Shown: positions 1-8,092 of the stretch, piece by piece
Position numbering within the stretch: the first letter of the stretch is position 1
Layout: every line of letters starts with the position of its first letter
Source: Paenibacillus sp. J2TS4
GTDB lineage: Bacteria > Bacillota > Bacilli > Paenibacillales > NBRC-103111
Assembly: GCF_018403245.1 (NCBI RefSeq)
Contig: NZ_BOSH01000001.1
Coordinates: 1-64,000 of the forward strand
DNA length: 64,000 nucleotides
Direction: 5' to 3'
Program-made: the position numbers and the translations under genes
The notes under the pieces: model-generated
What the model saw: the letters and a program-made list of their open reading frames with translations, nothing else
Told to the model about the DNA's origin: nothing
Databases searched by the model: none

Positions 1-224
1 CGGGATGGACGTACCGCTGGTGTACCAGTTGTCTCGCCAGAGGCATCGCTGGGTAGCCAAGTACGGCAGGGATAAGCGCTGAAAGCATCTAAGCGTGAAG
101 CCCCCCTCAAGATGAGATTTCCCAATTAGTAAGACCCCTTGTAGACGACGAGGTAGATAGGTTCGGGGTGGAAGTGCAGCAATGCATGGAGCTGACGAAT
201 ACTAATCGGTCGAGGGCTTAACCA
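1..224 (+). rRNA. 23S ribosomal RNA, 3' end (partial)
   Basis: The window opens inside the last part of a 23S rRNA: the conserved 3' region runs to the universal tail around GAGGGCTTAACC at about 212-223. The 5' part lies outside the window. No 5S rRNA follows; the next 180 bases hold only a hairpin (CCCCACAAAGT near 233 against ACTTTGCGGGG near 271) and then the tRNA array. The exact mature end is uncertain by a few bases. Confidence 0.95.
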
Positions 225-355
225 AATCAATCCCCACAAAGTGACGATAAGCTTCGAAGCAGAGTCCGAGTACTTTGCGGGGACCCCGATAACACAACTA
301 TCTAATGGATGATGCAGCAGCATTCGCTTCTAGTTTTCAGGGAATAATGAACCTG

Positions 356-384
356 TTTTCAAATAAAACTAAATATGTTATACT
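356..384 (+). promoter_or_regulatory. candidate promoter of the tRNA array
   Basis: TTTTCA at 356-361 and TATACT at 379-384 are separated by 17 bases and lie 20 bases upstream of the first tRNA. The -10 is good and the -35 is weak. The array could also be read from the rRNA operon upstream. Confidence 0.4.
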
Positions 385-403
385 GTAATGTGTTGTCCCA
401 TAT

Positions 404-479
404 TCCCTGATAGCTCAGTTGGTAGAGCACTCGGCTGTTAACCGAGTTGTCACAGGTTCGAGTCCTGTTCGGGGAGCCA
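404..479 (+). tRNA. tRNA-Asn (GTT)
   Basis: Complete cloverleaf: acceptor TCCCTGA pairs with TCGGGGA, anticodon GTT, encoded CCA. First gene of the array. Confidence 0.97.
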
Positions 480-482
480 TCT

Positions 483-574
483 GGAGAGGTGTCCGAGTTG
501 GTCGAAGGAGCACGATTGGAAATCGTGTAGGCGTCAAAAGCGTCTCGAGGGTTCGAATCCCTCTCTCTCCGCCA
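483..574 (+). tRNA. tRNA-Ser (GGA)
   Basis: Class II tRNA with a long variable arm, anticodon GGA, acceptor GGAGAGG against CCTCTCC-type 3' strand, encoded CCA. Confidence 0.96.
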
Positions 575-584
575 TAATACATAT

Positions 585-656
585 GGCCCGTTGGTCAAGC
601 GGTTAAGACACCGCCCTTTCACGGCGGTAACACGGGTTCGAATCCCGTACGGGTCA
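585..656 (+). tRNA. tRNA-Glu (TTC)
   Basis: Acceptor GGCCCGT pairs with ACGGGTC, anticodon TTC in loop CTTTCAC. No CCA is encoded. Confidence 0.96.
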
Positions 657-665
657 TGTCATCAG

Positions 666-741
666 GGACGCTTAGCTCAGCTGGGAGAGCATCTGCCTTA
701 CAAGCAGAGGGTCGGCGGTTCGATCCCGTCAGCGTCCACCA
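666..741 (+). tRNA. tRNA-Val (TAC)
   Basis: Acceptor GGACGCT pairs with AGCGTCC, anticodon TAC, encoded CCA. Confidence 0.96.
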
Positions 742-753
742 CATTACTATTGC

Positions 754-827
<74 letters not shown>

Positions 828-883
828 TAATATCCCTGGAGTTCATATGTCGATCTCTTGGGATCCCCTTCTTGGGGAATCAT

Positions 884-960
884 GGAGCTGTGGTGTAGAG
901 GCCTAACATGCCTGCCTGTCACGCAGGAGACCGCGGGTTCGAATCCCGTCAGCTCCGCCA
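884..960 (+). tRNA. tRNA-Asp (GTC)
   Basis: Acceptor GGAGCTG pairs with CAGCTCC, anticodon GTC, encoded CCA. Confidence 0.96.
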
Positions 961-982
961 TTTTTCTTTTACAATTGAATAA

Positions 983-1058
<76 letters not shown>

Positions 1059-1076
1059 TTAGTGAAGTTGTAATGT

Positions 1077-1152
<76 letters not shown>

Positions 1153-1164
1153 GCTTTTCTTTCT

Positions 1165-1250
1165 GGAGGATTAGCGAAGTGGCCAAACGCAGCAGACTGT
1201 AAATCTGTTCTCTTACGAGTTCGGTGGTTCGAATCCATCATCCTCCACCA
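1165..1250 (+). tRNA. tRNA-Tyr (GTA)
   Basis: Class II with a long variable arm, anticodon GTA, encoded CCA. Confidence 0.96.
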
Positions 1251-1253
1251 TTC

Positions 1254-1327
1254 AGGGGCATAGTTTAAAGGTAGAACAAAGGTCTCCAAAACCTTTGGTG
1301 TGGGTTCGATTCCTGCTGCCCCTGCCA
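1254..1327 (+). tRNA. tRNA-Trp (CCA)
   Basis: Acceptor AGGGGCA pairs with TGCCCCT, anticodon CCA, encoded 3' CCA. Confidence 0.96.
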
Positions 1328-1342
1328 GTAAGCTTATCATGC

Positions 1343-1419
1343 GGCGGTCGTGGCGAAGTGGTTAACGCACCGGATTGTGGCTCCGGGATCCGCGGGTTCG
1401 ATTCCCGTCGATCGCCCCA
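1343..1419 (+). tRNA. tRNA-His (GTG)
   Basis: Anticodon GTG. The start includes the extra G-1 specific to histidine tRNA, facing C73, and CCA is encoded. Confidence 0.95.
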
Positions 1420-1434
1420 TACATTAAATTATAT

Positions 1435-1506
1435 TGGGGATTAGCCAAGCGGTAAGGCAACGGACTTTGACTCCGTCATGCCCAGGTTCGAATCCTGGAT
1501 CCCCAG
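1435..1506 (+). tRNA. tRNA-Gln (TTG)
   Basis: Acceptor TGGGGAT pairs with ATCCCCA, anticodon TTG, no encoded CCA. Confidence 0.95.
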
Positions 1507-1510
1507 TTAT

Positions 1511-1585
1511 GCGGAAGTGGCTCAGCGGTAGAGCATCGCCTTGCCAAGGCGAGGGTCGCGGGTTCGATCCCCGTCTTCCGCTCCA
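1511..1585 (+). tRNA. tRNA-Gly (GCC)
   Basis: Acceptor GCGGAAG pairs with CTTCCGC, anticodon GCC, encoded CCA. Confidence 0.96.
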
Positions 1586-1589
1586 TTAA

Positions 1590-1660
1590 GGCGCCATAGC
1601 CAAGTGGTAAGGCAGAGCTCTGCAAAAGCTTTACCCCCAGTTCGAATCTGGGTGGCGCCT
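1590..1660 (+). tRNA. tRNA-Cys (GCA)
   Basis: Acceptor GGCGCCA pairs with TGGCGCC, anticodon GCA, no encoded CCA. Confidence 0.95.
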
Positions 1661-1667
1661 TCAGCTT

Positions 1668-1753
1668 GCCGGAGTGGCGGAATCGGCAGACGCACAGGAC
1701 TTAAAATCCTGCGGTAGGTTACTACCGTACCAGTTCAAGTCTGGTCTTCGGCA
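1668..1753 (+). tRNA. tRNA-Leu (TAA)
   Basis: Class II with a long variable arm, anticodon TAA, acceptor GCCGGAG against CTTCGGC, no encoded CCA. Confidence 0.95.
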
Positions 1754-1812
1754 TTGTTACCGCAAGTTTGGAAATAGAAGGTCTGACTTACTAGTATCAT
1801 CAACATTTGTAT

Positions 1813-1889
1813 GTGCCCTTAGCTCAGCTGGATAGAGCGTTTGACTACGAATCAAAAGGTCAGGAGTTCGAATCTCTTAGGGCACGCCA
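1813..1889 (+). tRNA. tRNA-Arg (ACG)
   Basis: Acceptor GTGCCCT pairs with AGGGCAC, anticodon ACG, encoded CCA. Confidence 0.96.
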
Positions 1890-1898
1890 TAATAATTT

Positions 1899-2064
1899 GC
1901 CGGTGTGGCGGAATGGCAGACGCGTTCGACTCAAAATCGTGAGCGTAAGTCAAAGAGTTATCCGCTAAAGCCTTGGTATTACTGGATTCTTCAAAAGATG
2001 TTTCAAAAGTTCTCTCCTGCAATTCTCTCCTTTGTCCAGAGGAGCGATGGAGACATTAAAATGT
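1899..2064 (+). repeat. decayed 5' half of tRNA-Leu plus flank, repeat unit 1
   Basis: About the first 40 bases (from GCCGGTGTGGCGG to the CTCAAAATCG anticodon loop) match the intact tRNA-Leu(CAA) at 2233. Then the match stops: variable arm, T-arm and 3' acceptor are absent. The following roughly 125 bases match the flank of unit 2, including GCTAAAGCCTTGGTATTACTG-type sequence and a doubled TTCTCTCC motif. It cannot make a functional tRNA. It is probably an attachment-site relic. Confidence 0.75.
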
Positions 2065-2232
2065 GCCGGTGTGGCGGAATGGCAGACGCGAACGACTCAA
2101 AATCGCTTTCGTCAGTCAAGGATATTACCGCTAAAGCCTTGGTATTACTGTATCTCTCTGAAGTTATGTTTTTCAAGTTCTCTCCTGTAGTTCTCTCCTT
2201 TATCAGGAGGAGCATCGGAGGCTTAATAATAT
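2065..2232 (+). repeat. decayed 5' half of tRNA-Leu plus flank, repeat unit 2
   Basis: Second tandem copy of the same 166-168 bp unit: 5' half of tRNA-Leu(CAA) with a different anticodon-stem sequence, then the shared spacer with two TTCTCTCC repeats. It lies directly before the intact gene. Confidence 0.75.
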
Positions 2233-2318
2233 GCCGGTGTGGCGGAATGGCAGACGCTCCTGACTCAAAATCAGGTTCCCGCAAGGGAGTGGAGGTTCGA
2301 GTCCTCTCACCGGTACCA
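2233..2318 (+). tRNA. tRNA-Leu (CAA), integration target
   Basis: Complete class II tRNA with anticodon CAA, acceptor GCCGGTG against CACCGGT, long variable arm and encoded CCA. Its 3' end lies 51 bases from the 3' end of a tyrosine integrase gene on the opposite strand, the usual arrangement when a tRNA 3' end is the attachment site. Confidence 0.95.
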
Positions 2319-2369
2319 TATTACTACGTTGTTGTTCTTTGGGATAAGCCCTAAAGGACTTTTTTGTTT

Positions 2370-3524
2370 TTAAAGCTGTAAGCATTCGCTCATTGCATGA
2401 GCGGAAGTAATTTTCGTACTGACATCCAGATGAGCATAAATGTTAGCGGTTGTTGAGAAATCACTATGGCCAAGCCAGTCTTGAATTTCTTTCATGCTCA
2501 CTCCGTTAGCGAGAAGAAGACTAGCGCAACTATGTCGCAGATCATGATAACGAATCCGCCGCAACTTATGTCTTTCGAGAACAAGCGGAAAATGCTGTGT
2601 GATATATCCCGGCTTGATTCGATGCCCCAACTTGTCCAGATAAATATAATCAAGATAGTCGGTACAGTAAGAATTTTTATACTGGTACCTATCTCGTTCT
2701 TGTTGTTCCTTTATTTGCAGTAACAATTCTTCGAATGCGACAACCAGCGGCAAGGAACGATGGCTCGATTTGTTTTTGGTGCGATCTTTCTCCACGGTAA
2801 TATATTTTCCTTCAACGGATACTTCAATCACCGTATGCTGGATGGTGATAGTTTTATTTTTGAAATCAATCGCATCCCACTTTAACCCAACCACTTCGCT
2901 TCGACGCAGCCCGTAGAATGCAGCGAGCAATACCGCTAATTCAATTGGAGCGCCTTTAACTGCTTCAAACAGCTTGTTCATTTCTTCTTTGTCATAAAAA
3001 CTGCCGACGAATTTATTTTTTTTCGGGCGTTCCACTTTGTCAGCGGGATTCGACGGAATAAGATCGGTTTTGAACGCGTATTGAAGTGCTTTACGAATGT
3101 TAGCGTGGTAATGAATCACTGTATTCGCTGTAACGCCGCGTACTTCTAACTCATATCGATAAAACTCCTGGATGTGCTTTGGTTGCAGTTCTTTAAGCAA
3201 AATTCCTGTTTCTTTGAAGTAGGGCGCGATCCTGCCTTTTACAGCATGTGAATAGGAAGCATAAGTAGTGATTTCAATCTGGTGCTTCATCATTTCCAGC
3301 CATTGAAGCATGAAGTCTGAAAACAACAGGTTTTCTTTATCTGCTTGCTGAGGGGATTCAAAATTTTTACGAGCTTCAACAAGCAATGCTTCGGCTTTTT
3401 TCTTATTACCTTTCACGGGCAATCCGGTGGAGATCCACTTATTTTTCCTTTTACCGAGCTCATCCTTATAATTTAAAACAATGTAGAAATAACCTTTCTT
3501 CTCCTGTAGGTGGCCTGCTACCAA
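2370..3524 (-). CDS. tyrosine site-specific integrase
   Basis: Integrase of 384 residues, the usual size for phage and ICE integrases. The N-terminal third (about 5-50) fits an arm-binding AP2-like domain, residues about 65-160 a SAM-like core-binding domain, and 175-375 the catalytic domain. Catalytic residues visible: Arg207 in GLRRSE, His327 and Arg330 in HDLRH, His353 in LGHSD and nucleophile Tyr363 in NIYAHL. The start is a TTG: AAGGAGGG lies 7 bases upstream, while the nearby ATG is out of frame. The gene points at tRNA-Leu(CAA), probably its attB. An excisionase-like gene lies just upstream on the same strand. The protein looks intact although most of the element is missing. Confidence 0.93.
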   Translation of the reverse strand: MVAGHLQEKKGYFYIVLNYKDELGKRKNKWISTGLPVKGNKKKAEALLVEARKNFESPQQADKENLLFSDFMLQWLEMMKHQIEITTYASYSHAVKGRIAPYFKETGILLKELQPKHIQEFYRYELEVRGVTANTVIHYHANIRKALQYAFKTDLIPSNPADKVERPKKNKFVGSFYDKEEMNKLFEAVKGAPIELAVLLAAFYGLRRSEVVGLKWDAIDFKNKTITIQHTVIEVSVEGKYITVEKDRTKNKSSHRSLPLVVAFEELLLQIKEQQERDRYQYKNSYCTDYLDYIYLDKLGHRIKPGYITQHFPLVLERHKLRRIRYHDLRHSCASLLLANGVSMKEIQDWLGHSDFSTTANIYAHLDVSTKITSAHAMSECLQL

Positions 3525-3600
3525 TCCATGTCCCTCCTTGATATAGCAGCCCTATCTCCTACCATTGACGGTCCTAGTGTAACATAGTACAATAAGAAAT

Positions 3601-3870
3601 TCAATGCACTAAAGCGTTACAGTGTGAAGTAGAATAATGTTGAGTCATATGTTGGAGATAGAGGAGAATGTTAATCTTCGGTATTTTATAAGCTCTGCCA
3701 ATTTTGAAATGTTCAATTTTATTGGCTCTCAACAGTTTATAGGCAGTTTTGGTGCTGATGCCGCCCAACATTTCGCACATTTGAACAACATTGACTACAT
3801 CCGGATAATTTTGAAACAGCAAGTCATATGTTTCTTTTTGACTCAATGTATCGAATGAATTGTACAACAT
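3601..3870 (-). CDS. excisionase-like HTH DNA-binding protein
   Basis: Small protein (89 residues) whose middle (about 29-70) has the pattern of a MerR/excisionase-type helix-turn-helix, including GGISTKTAYKLLRANKIEHF followed by a short wing with KIGRAYKIPK. Such proteins sit beside integrases and direct excision or act as recombination directionality factors. The start has GAGGAG 7 bases upstream. It is 77 bases upstream of the integrase start on the same strand, as expected for a xis-int pair. Confidence 0.75.
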   Translation of the reverse strand: MLYNSFDTLSQKETYDLLFQNYPDVVNVVQMCEMLGGISTKTAYKLLRANKIEHFKIGRAYKIPKINILLYLQHMTQHYSTSHCNALVH

Positions 3871-4406
3871 CGCAATCTCCTCTCTACAAAGTTATGTATA
3901 AATCATCGTTAGGCGGTGAACATAAAGAGATCTGATCAAATTGTGTTTTCCTGAAAATAAGCACATTTCAAGCTGCCATTGGTAATGCGGCATCATAGCT
4001 CCGGTTTTTCACAGAGACTCCCCCTCGTCCGAGCGGGCTGCCCCCAATGCAGTGACGCTGGCCGGGCAGAAGTATCATTATCCCTCTTGCACATCATGGC
4101 GATTCAACCCACCACAGGTTGATTTGGAGCCAGAAGGTATCGCTCTTGCCAGTAAGAACTAGCAGTCTTCGCGCTTCCGTCCAGTCGCTTTCCGTTTTTT
4201 AACGGATGCAAAAGAAAAGTACTTGAAGTATGCATATGGTATTGTCAATGATCAAGTGGGTATTGGAGACCAAAGTTTTTTGCATCTCCTACAAAATAAA
4301 TAGGAGGATTCACTTAGAAAGGCAACCTTAGCAATAAATATTTTTATAAAGTTGCGAGGAAAGTTTGTATTTGCGGGGCATCAGGATAAAACGCTAATCA
4401 AGAAAA
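3871..4406. other. intergenic stretch inside the element remnant
   Basis: About 535 bases with no credible gene on either strand. It contains short AT-rich runs and scattered stop codons. It probably held element genes or regulatory sequence that has decayed; I recognise nothing specific. Confidence 0.4.
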
Positions 4407-4442
4407 GCCGAGCGATAGAACATAAACGTTCTAAAGCTCGGC
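4401..4442 (-). terminator. terminator for the HTH/sigma-like gene pair
   Basis: GCCGAGC at 4407-4413 pairs with GCTCGGC at 4436-4442, with a nested AGAAC/GTTCT stem. On the minus strand it is followed by TTTTCTTG. It lies just downstream of the minus-strand gene ending at 4449. Confidence 0.75.
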
Positions 4443-4448
4443 CGTTCT

Positions 4449-4649
4449 CTAATCCTTGTAACGATCAAGATCAAAACGGCGAACCGCCAAAATAAATTCA
4501 ATGATAAGTTGTTGCTTGCAGTCTTCATTGATCACACCATAATAGCGAGAGTATTTGTTAATCAGAGGCTCATAGCGCTCGATAAGCTCAGCTTCTGCTT
4601 GTTGATCGCCCTGCTGGGCCAACTGAATCAGTTCCATGATTTCACGCAT
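4449..4649 (-). CDS. HTH_16-type small regulator of a Tn916-like element
   Basis: A 66-residue protein with the pattern of the small helix-turn-helix proteins (HTH_16) found in Tn916-family conjugative elements: LIQLAQQGDQQAEAELIERY near the N-terminus, then an ordered helical C-terminus ending in RRFDLDRYKD. AAGGAGG lies 8 bases before the ATG. It follows the sigma-like gene at 4725 with a 75-base gap, matching the paired order seen in such elements. Role in transcription of transfer genes is inferred from the family only. Confidence 0.65.
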   Translation of the reverse strand: MREIMELIQLAQQGDQQAEAELIERYEPLINKYSRYYGVINEDCKQQLIIEFILAVRRFDLDRYKD

Positions 4650-4724
4650 TCCATGCTCCTCCTTTTTTAGTAAGTCTTAATCTCGAGATGCTTAGGAGGA
4701 GCGCGACATCTTATGTGTTCTTGC

Positions 4725-5108
4725 TTAACAATCCATAAGACTTTTAAGCTTGATTAACAAATTGATTTTCGATTTTGTTACAGCCTGTCTGGTTACTCCA
4801 AACATACGGGCAATTTCCTTGTCGGTTCTTTCACAATAAAATTTCAAGTATAGCATTTGTCTCTCGGAAGGACTTAAAATTTGCATGGCCTGTTCCAGAC
4901 TGATTCGCTTTTCGACATAAATGAAAGGGCATACAACAATACTGTAAGTAAGAGAGAGCTCTGGAACATGTTCTTCATAGGGTACCAGTCGTTGGTATTC
5001 CCTTTTTAGTCTTCTGAAATAATCACGACTGGCTCGACTAAGGCATGAATTAACATAACTGCTAAAACCTTTTTCAATTGCGATAATCGTGCTTTGCTTT
5101 TTTTCCAT
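4725..5108 (-). CDS. sigma-70 region 4-like regulator of a mobile element
   Basis: A 127-residue protein whose C-terminal half fits sigma region 4: SPSERQMLYLKFYCERTDKE followed by IARMFGVTRQAVTKSKINLL, a helix-turn-helix that would contact a -35 element. The N-terminal half is helical and basic. Start chosen at the ATG at 5108 because GAGGAGGTG lies 7 bases upstream; a longer reading to 5159 has no such site. Tn916-type elements carry a comparable sigma-like gene next to an HTH_16 gene, so this pair probably controlled the element's own transcription. Confidence 0.75.
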   Translation of the reverse strand: MEKKQSTIIAIEKGFSSYVNSCLSRASRDYFRRLKREYQRLVPYEEHVPELSLTYSIVVCPFIYVEKRISLEQAMQILSPSERQMLYLKFYCERTDKEIARMFGVTRQAVTKSKINLLIKLKSLMDC

Positions 5109-5442
5109 AATGTTACACCTCCTCATTAAGTAAATGGGAGGTTGTCCACTCAAAAGCAACCTCCTGCCAAAATTAATTAAAATTTTTAATAGTAGGAATT
5201 TCGGATGATAACGTTCCCGTTTTTATTTTTTGAACTATTAGTCACAAAAAAGTCAAAAATAGTGCCCTACATTTATGACTGCGTCAAGCATTGATTCACT
5301 ACGTCGTTGTTAGGCGTCTAGCGTATTACCTTTGTCTTGGATAGTGACTTGGGGGCCTCAAGGCAACAGTAGTGGATGGCCTTGCATTGGCGGACATCTC
5401 CAAAAACCGCCCCAAATTAGATTTCATCTTTACAAATAACAA

Positions 5443-5469
5443 GGCTCCCGTACAAAAAGGCCGGGAGCC
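5443..5469. terminator. hairpin, possible terminator
   Basis: GGCTCCCG and CGGGAGCC form an 8-bp stem. There is no clear T-run on either side, so termination is uncertain. The 5109-5442 stretch before it contains no gene that I can support. Confidence 0.35.
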
Positions 5470-5482
5470 TAAGGAAGTGGTT

Positions 5483-5647
5483 TTATCGATGAACAGATTG
5501 TAAAGCAGTTTTGCGGTGCTTCAACTCTTCTTTCTTCAAATCATTACAAATTTCGTTATACACAATTTGAAAAGAACCATCCGATATAATTCTACGAACA
5601 AGAAATTTCGTACCATAAATCACGAAAGAAACCATGTGTTGATCCAT
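5483..5647 (-). CDS. possible small ORF of unknown function
   Basis: A 54-residue reading frame on the minus strand with plausible composition (MDQHMVSFVIYGTKFLVRRI at the start, a charged C-terminus). No ribosome binding site precedes the ATG, and the frame stays open upstream as far as a stop near 5690, so it may be the 3' remnant of a longer gene. Not recognised. Confidence 0.3.
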   Translation of the reverse strand: MDQHMVSFVIYGTKFLVRRIISDGSFQIVYNEICNDLKKEELKHRKTALQSVHR

Positions 5648-5725
5648 GAACGATTTGAGTTGTTCTGATTTTGTCGAAGAGTTTCATAGGGTTTGCCCTA
5701 ATTCAGAAAGTCGCTCCATGATACA

Positions 5726-5946
5726 TATTCCATGTTAGGCAACACTGTCGTTGGATACGTTTGCTTTTTAGCCCATAAATGCCTGAAAATGCTTCAAACT
5801 TGTTCTACATGGTAAGCCCTTCGCTGCTCGCGATAATGTTGCATTTTCATATGCCACTTTCATCCAGCACTTTGATTTTCGTGATGTTTTTACCACGTAA
5901 CAACGGTCTATGAACAAATGTCCTTGGAAAACACGGTAAATGCCTA
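5726..5946. mobile_element. internally deleted (MITE-like) copy of the insertion sequence at 10.4-12.1 kb
   Basis: The left 175 bases match the left flank of the DDE element (10451-10693, itself about 70 bases longer there). The right 45 bases match its right flank (12048-12090). They are joined at the octamer CACGTAAC (5894-5901), which occurs once on each side of the transposase gene in the longer copy (10686-10693 and 12048-12055). The whole transposase has therefore been removed by recombination between two 8-base repeats. A minus-strand reading frame at 5768-6031 runs through it but is only part of the same remnant. Confidence 0.65.
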
Positions 5947-6182
5947 AGGTTGAAAAAAGATTCATAATGGGATCACTAAGATAGATGGATTTTGGTAAAT
6001 CAAACCTATTATTACAATGTGAAGTGTCCATAGAGTATATTAATGCAATGGATCTAGGCAGTGCTGTAGGGAGGCAATAGAAGGCAGGAAAATTCTTATG
6101 ATTTTAAATCGAAAAAAAACGTTAGGTTTAATATAATATTTTCGTCATGATTTATAAGAATACAAGGAAAGGTGTGTATTTT

Positions 6183-6658
6183 GTGCAATCAAGGGTAAAA
6201 GTTTTAATTTCTGCAGTACTGGTTTTCAGTTTAATGTTTTCTGGACAGGTCTTTGCTTCCTCAAGCAACGAAGCGAAGCGAAGACGGAGCCGCCGCCGCC
6301 GCTTGAAGTTACTCCTTTTACTATTTTTGACCCGGACTTTAAATACTTAGACGACGGCGCGGGATATATATCATACATTGGTGATGAAAAAGTCAACATT
6401 TGGGGCCAAACTTTTGGAACAAGGAAGGTTGATACGATAGGCGTTCAATTAACCTTGCAACGATGGACCGGAAATGATTGGCTTGATGTGAATACCGGAC
6501 CTAATAGTACTTATAGCGACGCTTCCTATGCTTACTATACCGATGATATTCCCGTAATAGAAGGGTGCTACTACCGTGTAAAGTCTAAGCACTGGATTAA
6601 ATATGGGAATGTAAAAGAGGAAGGCTTCCGATATTCGAATAGTATTTTAATTAAGTGA
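6183..6658 (+). pseudogene. secreted protein gene frameshifted at a CGAAG repeat
   Basis: A GTG at 6183, preceded by GGAAAGG, opens a typical signal peptide (hydrophobic core VLISAVLVFSLMFSGQVFA). At 6269-6283 lie three tandem CGAAG units. With three units the frame runs into an Arg-rich tail and stops at 6350. With two or five units it would enter the PPPP codons at 6290 and continue to 6658, giving a mature domain of about 120 residues (WGQTFGTRKVDTIGVQLTLQ, LQRWTGNDWLD, ending SNSILIK). The downstream frame is clean to its stop, so this is either a fresh pseudogene or a phase-variable gene. The family is not recognised. A strong hairpin follows. Confidence 0.7.
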
Positions 6659-6660
6659 AG

Positions 6661-6692
6661 AAAAGCGAACGGTCCCGAGTGCCGTTCGCTTT
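6661..6692. terminator. bidirectional terminator
   Basis: AAAAGCGAACGG pairs with CCGTTCGCTTTT across a 9-base loop. A-run and T-run flank it symmetrically, so it can serve both the plus-strand secreted-protein gene and the minus-strand anti-sigma gene ending at 6694. Confidence 0.85.
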
Positions 6693-6693
6693 T

Positions 6694-7464
6694 CTAATGC
6701 AGTGATTTGGCTAGATTAATTATATCTGATTCTGGTAGCTTACCCGATATCCGTACCATGATCCGATCCTCGGTTAGCCACTCCAAATTTGCATTTCCTT
6801 CGATCGGTATTAACAAGATTGCTTTATTTCCGTTAATAACTATGTCCTTATACTCACCCGCATCAAGTGGCATCTCTACCTTTAATCCAGACGTTTTACC
6901 ATCAATTTCATGTTGAATAATATTCAAGATTTCCCCGTTATCATTGGTATATTCGAACTGAGCATGATTCCAGGTTCCTTCTGCTGAACCGAAAATCCGA
7001 ATCGAAGTCAGCTCAAAGCTTTCGGGAATCGTAGACGGAAGTAAAAGATGGAAGGAAACCTTTGACTGGGCCTCCTCCAACGTAACTTCATCCATTCGAG
7101 TGCCGCTAACAATATTTTTATCTTTATGATCATCCATGTCATTTGTTTTTGACTCGAATGGGTTCGGTTCAGGTTCTTCATGAAAGAATTCGATCACTTG
7201 ATTCTGTATTCGTTTAAGTAATGAAGAAATCTGGGAGTATGCAGTTGGAGTTGTAATACTAATTATAATGCTACCCAAAAAAGAGCAGACCACGATCGCG
7301 CCACTAATTTTCCATCTGCGTTTCCATTGCTTTCGACGTTTTCCTTTATTCAAACGAGCTTGGACCTTCAGCCAGGACGGTGTGCTATCAGGGATTTCGA
7401 TATTGTCATGGATGCGTTGCATCGCCTTTTTCAGTTCTTTATTCTGACTGAACTCATTTTCCAT
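6694..7464 (-). CDS. membrane anti-sigma factor (DUF4367-like)
   Basis: A 256-residue protein: a cytoplasmic N-terminus (1-50, basic near the membrane), one membrane segment at about 53-71 (ISGAIVVCSFLGSIIISIT), and an extracytoplasmic domain resembling DUF4367 (LLLPSTIPESFELTSIRIFG and a C-terminal KLPESDIINLAKSL). The start at 7464 overlaps the end of the sigma gene by 11 bases (AATGGAAAATGA), pointing to translational coupling. By family it would hold the sigma factor encoded upstream at the membrane until an envelope signal arrives. The signal is unknown. Confidence 0.8.
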   Translation of the reverse strand: MENEFSQNKELKKAMQRIHDNIEIPDSTPSWLKVQARLNKGKRRKQWKRRWKISGAIVVCSFLGSIIISITTPTAYSQISSLLKRIQNQVIEFFHEEPEPNPFESKTNDMDDHKDKNIVSGTRMDEVTLEEAQSKVSFHLLLPSTIPESFELTSIRIFGSAEGTWNHAQFEYTNDNGEILNIIQHEIDGKTSGLKVEMPLDAGEYKDIVINGNKAILLIPIEGNANLEWLTEDRIMVRISGKLPESDIINLAKSLH

Positions 7465-8035
7465 TAAAATCAACCCATTTTCTTTGAAATTGATGAAGTA
7501 ATTTTTTGCGCGCACGCATCAGTTTTTGGCTTACTGCCTGCTCCGGAAGACCAAGTTCAGCTGCTATTTCTTTATAAGACTTTTCCTCAATATAAAATAG
7601 CGTAATGAGTATCCGATAATCCGGCTTCAACTCTGTGATCGCTTGATGAAGTAATTCATCTCTAATCTTGTCTTCTACTTCATTGGCAACGCTAATCTGT
7701 TGCATACCAAGTGTTATATCGTTCTCAACATTAATGACAGCATCTAAGTCCACTGTATAACGCTCTTTTTTTGTTTTTTTCAGAAAGTCATAGGTCAAGT
7801 TTCGGGCAACTTGTCTCATCCAGGCGGACATATTCGAAACCTTATGATTTCCGACAATAGTAATGGTTTTGAAAAATGCTTCTTGAATCATATCTTCTGT
7901 AAGAGCATGATCACCCAGAAGATAAAAAATATCTTTGTATACCATGCTGTAGAAAGAACGATAGACCACTTCTTGCAACTCTGGAGCCAAAGTATCAAAG
8001 TCTTGATAGAGTAAAAATGACCACTCCCTCATCAT
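7454..8035 (-). CDS. ECF RNA polymerase sigma factor
   Basis: A 193-residue sigma-70 family protein with region 2 (FYLLGDHALTEDMIQEAFFK, then MSAWMRQVARNLTYDFLKKT) and region 4 (ELKPDYRILITLFYIEEKSY, then KEIAAELGLPEQAVSQKLMR). Start chosen at 8035, where AGAGGA lies 9 bases upstream; the ATG at 8092 adds 19 residues and has no such site. It forms a two-gene operon with the anti-sigma factor. TTGACA near 8086 on the minus strand may belong to its promoter. Targets are not evident here; the nearby secreted genes are candidates only by position. Confidence 0.88.
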   Translation of the reverse strand: MMREWSFLLYQDFDTLAPELQEVVYRSFYSMVYKDIFYLLGDHALTEDMIQEAFFKTITIVGNHKVSNMSAWMRQVARNLTYDFLKKTKKERYTVDLDAVINVENDITLGMQQISVANEVEDKIRDELLHQAITELKPDYRILITLFYIEEKSYKEIAAELGLPEQAVSQKLMRARKKLLHQFQRKWVDFNGK

Positions 8036-8092
8036 AGCAACAATCCTCTTTATATTTTTATCTTCTATTTTGTGAATTATTGTCAACATCAA

